Source: Gemmatimonadaceae bacterium (GTDB lineage Bacteria > Latescibacterota > UBA2968 > UBA8231). From it: a DNA stretch of 26,712 nt. Below, piece by piece: positions 21,871-26,712 of this stretch (positions are counted from its first letter, which is position 1; each line of letters starts with the position of its first letter). The notes below the pieces were generated by a model. It saw only the letters and a list, made by a program, of their open reading frames with translations, made no database searches and was not told the origin of the DNA. Both the position numbers and the translations under genes were made by a program. The stretch lies in NCBI GenBank assembly GCA_002726335.1, contig PBSR01000185.1, forward strand, positions 1-26,712, written 5' to 3'.

Positions 21871-22911
21871 TCATTCGTCGGTGAACCACTCAGGTCTCTG
21901 CGGCTGCCCCGTGTCGATCGACCGTAAGGCGGCTTCACAGATGGACACCGTCCGGGCCCCCACCCGGGGCGGGACGGGGTTCGGGATCACCCCGTCGATG
22001 GCATCAAGAAAGTCGACAACGGACCGCCCCCAACCATGGCCACCTACCGAGGCCCCCTCCGAGGCGTTGGGCAAGGGAACAGGCTCCTCGCCCCGGCGGT
22101 ACAGCTGTCCTTTCCACAGTGTGCCTTCCGTTCCGTACACGGCCAGGAAGCCACCCCCGGCACCGTGCTCCATACCTTCGCCGGCACAGCCGCTGGAGAC
22201 ATACACCTTTCCCAGGGTGCCATCATCGAACTTCAGGATGACGATATAGCAGTCATCTGCCGGAAAATCGGGTGCGCTCCTCTTGCTCGCGTAGGCGAAT
22301 ACTTCGGCAACCGGTGAGGCGACGGTGGCGATGATCGTGTCGATGGGGTGACAGCCTCCGCCGAGAAGGATGTTCTGCGGATTCTCGCCATCGATCCGCC
22401 AGGGAGTGTGATGGGCCCCCTGTGGAGAATAGTGGGACCACATGTCATGGATGTAATCGCCCTGTATGAAGAAGATCTCGCCGACGTCTCCGGCGCGGGC
22501 GGCGGCCGACATCTCCCCCCAGGGGTACATATAGCGGACGGTGTGGTCGGCCATGACGAGGCGGCCGGTACGCTTCGACGTTTCGATGATCCCCCTGGCG
22601 TCGCTCACGCTCGTGGCCAGGGGTTTCTCAACCAGGACATGGCAACCGTGTTCAAGGGCAAGGAGGGTCTGCTCGGCATGCAGGTGATCGGGTCCGGCCA
22701 CCACGACGATGTCGGGAGACGTCTGCTCGATCAGGCGGCGCAGATCATTCCCGGTGCCGGCCTGGGGGTGCAGCTCCTGCAGGGCCTCCACGTGATCGAC
22801 GCGAGGGTCAAACAGGCCCGTCACCGTGGCCCGGCCCCCTTCGGTCGCGACCTGGATCACGTGGCGTCCGGCGCCGCCGCAACCGGACAACAGGACAGAA
22901 TGAGGACTCAC
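21871..22911 (-). CDS. Gfo/Idh/MocA-family NAD(P)-dependent oxidoreductase
   Basis: 346 residues. The start is GTG 22911 with AAGGAG 7 nt upstream. The N-terminal Rossmann motif is GCGGAG (10-15) with D35 ending strand beta2. The signature EKP is at 95-97 (HVLVEKPLATS), with GGGCHPID at 184-191 supplying the likely catalytic H188. The two-domain length is normal. The family oxidises or epimerises sugars, inositols and their derivatives in the cytoplasm. Its neighbours are a PhyH-like dioxygenase and a DHDPS/NAL-family lyase, so a step in sugar or sugar-acid breakdown is likely; the exact substrate is not readable. It diverges from the PhyH-lyase operon across 73 nt containing a 16-bp palindrome. 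Confidence 0.9.
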   Translation of the reverse strand: MSPHSVLLSGCGGAGRHVIQVATEGGRATVTGLFDPRVDHVEALQELHPQAGTGNDLRRLIEQTSPDIVVVAGPDHLHAEQTLLALEHGCHVLVEKPLATSVSDARGIIETSKRTGRLVMADHTVRYMYPWGEMSAAARAGDVGEIFFIQGDYIHDMWSHYSPQGAHHTPWRIDGENPQNILLGGGCHPIDTIIATVASPVAEVFAYASKRSAPDFPADDCYIVILKFDDGTLGKVYVSSGCAGEGMEHGAGGGFLAVYGTEGTLWKGQLYRRGEEPVPLPNASEGASVGGHGWGRSVVDFLDAIDGVIPNPVPPRVGARTVSICEAALRSIDTGQPQRPEWFTDE

Positions 22912-22918
22912 GGCAATT

Positions 22919-22924
22919 CTCCTT
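22919..22924 (-). promoter_or_regulatory. Ribosome binding site deciding the GTG start of the Gfo/Idh/MocA gene
   Basis: AAGGAG on the minus strand stands 7 nt before GTG 22911, which directly opens the Rossmann fold. This supports GTG as the start. Confidence 0.7.
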
Positions 22925-22930
22925 CGTTGC

Positions 22931-22946
22931 GCATCGCCACCGATGC
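22931..22946. promoter_or_regulatory. 16-bp palindrome in the divergent intergenic region (candidate operator)
   Basis: GCATCG (22931-22936) and CGATGC (22941-22946) are perfectly complementary around CCAC. The element is centrally placed between the divergent starts at 22911 and 22985, where a repressor of a carbohydrate operon would be expected to bind. No regulator gene is present in the window. Confidence 0.4.
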
Positions 22947-22984
22947 ATCCTTATCTTGCACACCGTCAACATAGGGAGCCACCG

Positions 22985-23788
22985 ATGACGCCGGAACAGC
23001 GGTACTGGTTTGACCTGACAGGCTATCTCCACGTCCCCGGCGCCATGTCGGCGGATGAGCTGGCCGCAGCGCAGGCGGCGGCGCAACGGTACATCGATAC
23101 GCCACCCGCACAACTACCCCCCGGCTTCGGCGTGGACGGCAGACGGTATCTGCACGGCTTTGCCTTCGACAAGTCACTGGAACGTCTCGCCTTCCACACG
23201 TCGATCTGGCCGATCATCCGGGAGTTGACCAACGATAGGCCACGACTGATCAGCGGGACTCTGCAGGTGAACAAGCCGGGCGAGCAGGACAGCGCTCTAC
23301 ATCTGCATTGTGCCCGCGAATCCTACGGCTACGAGAGCAGCCGGGTGGAAGCACACGATGGCAGACTGTTCTGCGACAACATCGCCGTCTTCCCCTATCT
23401 CGACGACGTTTTTCCCGGTGATGGTGGGTTGCTGGCCCTGACCGGTTCCCACAAGGCACAATTTCCACGTCCACCTCAGATGTACAACGACGGGGACATG
23501 GATCTCGAGGAGCCGCCCGAAGGCATCGTCAACATCACGCCGAAAGCGGGGGACATGGTCATCATCACCGAATCTCTCACTCATGGTGCTCTGCCCTGGC
23601 GGCCGCCGGACAGATGGCGGCGGATCCTCGTGCTGCGCTATCACCTGCAGACCCAGGGCCAGGCGGGGAGTATCCCCGAGGAGGTGGTCGAACGCCTGTC
23701 GCCGGAGACGGCGGAGCTGATCTCGATGGCGGGACCGCTGGAAGTCAAGAATATCATGAACCAGGATCAGATAGAGTTGAGGCAATGA
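22985..23788 (+). CDS. Phytanoyl-CoA dioxygenase (PhyH)-like oxygenase
   Basis: 267 residues from ATG 22985 with AGGGAG upstream. MTPEQRYWFDLTGYLHVPGA is the usual family start. The second half shows GDGGLLALTGSHKAQFPRPP, AGDMVIITESLTHGALPW (distal His H200) and RRILVLRYHLQ (2-oxoglutarate Arg). Where most PhyH proteins have HxD this one reads LHLHCARES (H106, H108, C109), so the iron site departs from the standard two-His-one-carboxylate arrangement or uses a different acid. It may oxidise or bind a small polar substrate in the cytoplasm. The stop overlaps the next start (ATGA), coupling it to the lyase. It is quite different from the PhyH remnant at 8143-8619. Confidence 0.85.
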   Translation: MTPEQRYWFDLTGYLHVPGAMSADELAAAQAAAQRYIDTPPAQLPPGFGVDGRRYLHGFAFDKSLERLAFHTSIWPIIRELTNDRPRLISGTLQVNKPGEQDSALHLHCARESYGYESSRVEAHDGRLFCDNIAVFPYLDDVFPGDGGLLALTGSHKAQFPRPPQMYNDGDMDLEEPPEGIVNITPKAGDMVIITESLTHGALPWRPPDRWRRILVLRYHLQTQGQAGSIPEEVVERLSPETAELISMAGPLEVKNIMNQDQIELRQ

Positions 23789-24681
23789 CACGATTCGAAG
23801 GATTGGTGCCGGCGGCGATCACGCCGATGCAGGCGAATGGGAGCATCGACGAGGAAGCCTTCCGTGGCGTCCTCGATTTCAATCTCGACGCTGGTGTGCA
23901 CGGCTTCTGGGTCGCCGGGGGCACCGGCGAAAGCGTGCTGCTGGATGACGCCGAGAACCGGCGCCTCGCTGAGATGGCGGCCGAACAGGTGTCCGGGCGG
24001 GGGATCACCATCATGCACGTGGGGGCGCCGACTACGGCGCGGGCCGCAGCGCTGGCCGAACACGCGGCGCACGCCGGAGTCACAGCGATCTGCTGTGTGC
24101 CGCCCTTCTTCTACCGTCGCACGGACGATGAGATCGCCGAGCATTACCGCGTCGTGGCGGCCGCAGCTGACCTGCCGCTGTTCGTCTACAATCTTCCGGG
24201 TATGACGGGGGTGGAGATCACTCTTGACCTCATGCGACGGATTCAGGACGCCGTGCCGCAGCTGGTTGGTCTCAAGCATTCCTCAACGTTGTTCGCCAAC
24301 GTCCATGACTTCGCCCAGATGGGGCTGCAGTGTTTCATCGGCAGCAGCGCCCTCATGCTGCCGGCACTGACGGTGGGCGCCGTGGGCTGTGTCGATGGGC
24401 CGCCACTGATGGCGCCCGAGGTCTGGATGCGGATCTGGCAGGCCCACCTGAAGGGTGATCGCCCCGCGGCAGAGGCAGCGCAACGGGACGCACGAGGGGT
24501 GATCGCGCTGGCCAGACACTTCGACGGAGGGCGCTACTTCGGCGTCATGAAGGCCGTGCTCGGACATCGGATTGGCCTCGACTGCGGCGACCCCCGGCTG
24601 CCAGCGGCGCCACTGACGGCCGCGCAGAAGCAGGAGGTCATTCAACTGGCCGAAAAACTGGAGCTGCATCCCCTCGGGTAG
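23785..24681 (+). CDS. DHDPS/N-acetylneuraminate-lyase-family class I aldolase or dehydratase
   Basis: 298 residues. ATG 23785 overlaps the PhyH stop in ATGA. TIM-barrel landmarks: GGTGES (45-50), FVYNLPGMTGVE with Y135 as catalytic tyrosine, and VGLKHSS with K164 as the Schiff-base lysine. The family includes dihydrodipicolinate synthase, sialic-acid lyase, 2-keto-3-deoxygluconate aldolase and 5-dehydro-4-deoxyglucarate dehydratase. The neighbouring uronate-dehydrogenase-like SDR and Gfo/Idh/MocA protein favour a keto-deoxy sugar-acid substrate over lysine biosynthesis; this is inference. It is expected to be a cytoplasmic tetramer. It converges on the epimerase gene with a 6-nt gap. Confidence 0.88.
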   Translation: MTRFEGLVPAAITPMQANGSIDEEAFRGVLDFNLDAGVHGFWVAGGTGESVLLDDAENRRLAEMAAEQVSGRGITIMHVGAPTTARAAALAEHAAHAGVTAICCVPPFFYRRTDDEIAEHYRVVAAAADLPLFVYNLPGMTGVEITLDLMRRIQDAVPQLVGLKHSSTLFANVHDFAQMGLQCFIGSSALMLPALTVGAVGCVDGPPLMAPEVWMRIWQAHLKGDRPAAEAAQRDARGVIALARHFDGGRYFGVMKAVLGHRIGLDCGDPRLPAAPLTAAQKQEVIQLAEKLELHPLG

Positions 24682-24687
24682 CCGGCC

Positions 24688-25422
24688 TCAGTCCTTTCCT
24701 GTTGTCCTCGGAAAGGTCGTGCCGTCCTGCGGTTCGTAGCCCAGGACCGACCGCGAGATCTCCAGATCCATCCAGGAGTGGCGGTGATTCGAGATGCCGT
24801 TGACGATGGCAAAATCCACTCCGGCCGCCTCGACACAGCAAGCGAACAGCTGAGCGCAGTCACGGGCGCTGAGGCTGCCGTTGCGCTTCTCGGGATCCCA
24901 GTCGCCGCCCTGGTTGAAGCGCGGGCTGCCCAGACGGACACAGATGCAGGACAGGTCGTGCTGGTCGGCGTACACGCGGGCCACCGCCTCGCCCCAGCAC
25001 TTTGTGGCGCCGTAGACGTTCTGCGGGAACACCGGAGCGTCCCACTGCACATCTTCGCCCTCGTACCCCAGCACCGCATTGATGCTGCTGGCGAAGACGA
25101 GACGACGGCAGCCGGCCTCGCGGGCGGCTTCGAAGGCATTGTAGGCGCCGATGACGTTGAGCGGCAACAAGGTGTCGTAGAACTCGGCGTTCATGCTGGG
25201 GTCGGCGGCCAGGTGAACGACGGTGTCCATGCCGCTGCAGGCGGCGAGCATCTGCTGGTAGTCGGTAATGTCGGTCTGCACGAACTGCTCGTGGGACGAC
25301 AGATCCTCCACTGGACGGACATCGGTCAGCCGCAGTCGATGACGATCACCCCAGTGCTGGCGCAGGATGCTGCCGACCAGTCCGGCAGCGCCGGTGATCA
25401 GGACTTTCTTCGAATTACTCAT
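24688..25422 (-). CDS. Extended SDR (NAD-dependent epimerase/dehydratase), uronate-dehydrogenase-like
   Basis: 244 residues. The Rossmann motif is TGAAGLVG with G11, G14 and G17; D34 at the end of beta2 points to NAD. HLAADPS (70-76), FASSINAVLGY (S112/S113) and YGATK (Y137, K141) form the active-site set, and VRLGSPRFNQGG follows. The shortness (about 245 versus 300+ for sugar-nucleotide epimerases), SSINAVLGY and YGATKCWGEA resemble uronate dehydrogenases, which oxidise galacturonate or glucuronate to aldarolactones. The start ATG 25422 overlaps the small membrane protein's end by 8 nt. Uronate dehydrogenase is my best guess, but nucleotide-sugar activity is not excluded. Confidence 0.8.
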   Translation of the reverse strand: MSNSKKVLITGAAGLVGSILRQHWGDRHRLRLTDVRPVEDLSSHEQFVQTDITDYQQMLAACSGMDTVVHLAADPSMNAEFYDTLLPLNVIGAYNAFEAAREAGCRRLVFASSINAVLGYEGEDVQWDAPVFPQNVYGATKCWGEAVARVYADQHDLSCICVRLGSPRFNQGGDWDPEKRNGSLSARDCAQLFACCVEAAGVDFAIVNGISNHRHSWMDLEISRSVLGYEPQDGTTFPRTTGKD

Positions 25423-25759
25423 CTGCTTCTACCAGGACTCGCAGACGATCGATCTCCCGTTCCTGGCGCATCACGATCACGAACATCACCGCCAGGCCGA
25501 CGCTCAGGCTGACGGCGCCGGCAAAGGCCACCAGCGCGAGATTTGCCGTGACGGAGCTTTCCTTCAGGGCATAGAGGGAAGCCGGAATGGCTATGGCCAT
25601 GGGCCCGCCGGTGATCAGGGGAGGAACAAAGAAGGGAAGGAGCTTTCGACGGCCATCACTGCTGGCCGTGGTCTCAGCTTCACAGGCGCTGCTTCGTTGC
25701 CTGAGGAACATGACCAGTAAACCGCCGCCGACGATCAGCGCGACTCCGAGATACTCCAT
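25415..25759 (-). CDS. Small membrane protein with three hydrophobic segments
   Basis: 114 residues from ATG 25759, with AGGAG 8 nt upstream. Hydrophobic stretches lie at about 3-20 (YLGVALIVGGGLLVMFL), 46-70 (LLPFFVPPLITGGPMAIAIP) and 77-100 (LALVAFAGAVSLSVGLAVMF). The tail QEREIDRLRVLVEADE is a short charged amphipathic helix, perhaps cytoplasmic. I do not recognise the family. It is the first intact gene of a minus-strand pair with the epimerase and starts 27 nt downstream of the GH10-like remnant's stop, so it may share that transcript. Confidence 0.7.
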   Translation of the reverse strand: MEYLGVALIVGGGLLVMFLRQRSSACEAETTASSDGRRKLLPFFVPPLITGGPMAIAIPASLYALKESSVTANLALVAFAGAVSLSVGLAVMFVIVMRQEREIDRLRVLVEADE

Positions 25760-25786
25760 CGGGACTTCTCCTCTCAACAGGTAGGC

Positions 25787-26712
25787 TCAGGCCAACCGGT
25801 ATCCTATCGTCTGTGAGGTCCCCTGCCAACCAACGTCGATCTCGACGGCCTCGACCATGCAGCCACTGTCGATCGAGCGGTCGCGCCAGGTCAGCGTCAG
25901 TCCGAGTTCATTGTCACCGGTCAGCGGCGGGCACTTCGCCAGGTCGATCTCGTAGGCGATGTGAGGTGGGATGTGCATGCCCCGGTACCGTTGATCGGCA
26001 GCCACATGGATGTTCTGTCTTGCGTCTCTCGACAATGGCTTCAGGTAGCAGGGCCCCACCGTTCACGTCGATCTGCAGGTCATCCCCATCATGCAGGTTG
26101 TAGACGCGGAACCGGAGCCGTCCCGACAACGGACCGCTCCCGAGGCCGTCTGCCAGGCGAAAGGGGAAGACCGCACGCTGACCGACAGCAAGGCAAAGGG
26201 TTCGCCAGGCCTGATCGGCCCCGCTGGGGGACCTCTGCTGGCGCCAGATGGGTAGATAGAAGTAGGAGGCTGGCCCCGACCTTCGGGTTTCGCGTGTTTC
26301 TCCGGCCACAGCGTGGGCACGCCGCACGTAGTCCGGGTTGTCGATCGTTTCGCAGCAGAAGTTGAAGGTGTACGTACCGTCTGCCCCCACCTGTCGTAGT
26401 TGCGCAGACAGCCCCGGAACTGCTCGTCGGAGAAGAAGACCCGCCGGTTGAAGTTGACCGGATTGGGTGTATAGGCATTCACGGCCCGGTGATTGACCCA
26501 CTCGGCGGCGAAGGGATTGAGGCAGGGGTAGACACCGCAGTCGGTCCCGGCGCAGAGGCCGGCGTAGTCTTCGACCCGGATCCCGTAATCGAGCCACATG
26601 AAGTCGGAAGGCGCCACGTAATCGACCCACCCCTGCCGTATCCAGGTGTCCGGGTCCAGGCCGAGGCCGGGGCACTCGGCCAGGCTTGGCGGCAGGCGGA
26701 CACCGAGAAGAC
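25787..26712 (-). pseudogene. GH10-like glycoside-hydrolase C-terminal part with two frameshifts, running off the window
   Basis: Three minus-strand frames carry one protein in order. Frame one enters at the window edge: LLGVRLPPSLAECPGLGLDP, DTWIRQGWVDYVAPSDFMWL, VYPCLNPFAAEWVNH. This resembles the end of the barrel in GHL10/DUF4838-like putative glycoside hydrolases. Near 26390 it shifts by one missing base into GADGTYTFNFCCETIDNPDY and LRFRVYNLHDGDDLQIDVNG. Near 26030 it shifts by one extra base into DARQNIHVAADQRYRGMHIP and IAYEIDLAKCPPL, and ends at TGA 25787. Domains C-terminal to the barrel look like beta-sandwiches. The two changes restore the original frame over all, so sequencing or assembly error is a real alternative to a pseudogene. 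The N-terminus lies outside the window. Confidence 0.65.

Overview
The window looks like a contig from an uncultivated, GC-rich bacterium of the FCB group, most plausibly Latescibacterota or a similar marine or soil lineage. This rests on a giant secreted protein ending in a FlgD-like/type IX (Por) sorting domain, together with phytanoyl-CoA dioxygenase (PhyH)-like, Gfo/Idh/MocA and PIG-L genes and a GH10-like glycoside-hydrolase remnant. The taxonomy is inference; no rRNA, tRNA, CRISPR array or insertion sequence was seen.

Layout. 92-7438: one 2448-residue secreted multidomain protein (PA14, beta-barrel repeats, Ig-like domains, cohesin-like domains, dockerin, C-terminal sorting domain), followed by a strong hairpin terminator. 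7560-9335: a gene graveyard holding the 3' ends of four unrelated genes (UvrC, a 2-oxoacid dehydrogenase E1-beta, a PhyH dioxygenase on the minus strand, a HEAT-repeat protein). 9465-14033: a toroid/lyase-like protein, an SDR oxidoreductase, a redoxin-2OG dioxygenase fusion and a secreted polysaccharide deacetylase. 14180-18849: a tight plus-strand operon of MFS transporter, TldD-like and TldE/PmbA-like proteins and a small alpha/beta-hydrolase-like protein. 18864-19418: two more eroded genes (a signal peptide joined to the last PQQ-propeller repeat, and a PIG-L deacetylase with an internal deletion). 19439-19693: an 84-aa orphan.

19709-19980 is the most unusual stretch. A good sigma70-type promoter is followed by three exact 10-bp repeats, a 9-codon ORF with a near-perfect Shine-Dalgarno, two small hairpins and a textbook intrinsic terminator. 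The terminator lies just before a cytoplasmic transglutaminase-like protein (19997-21868). This could be a small-RNA gene or an attenuator leader.

21871-26712 is a carbohydrate-metabolism neighbourhood. A Gfo/Idh/MocA dehydrogenase diverges, across a 16-bp palindrome, from a PhyH-like dioxygenase that is start/stop coupled (ATGA) to a DHDPS/NAL-family lyase. An extended SDR resembling uronate dehydrogenases converges on the lyase; it is preceded by a small membrane protein and a frameshifted GH10-like protein. Together these suggest sugar-acid or uronate catabolism, with the specific substrate unknown.

Gene decay recurs across the window (seven remnants). An assembly chimera near 8.1-8.6 kb cannot be excluded from the sequence alone.
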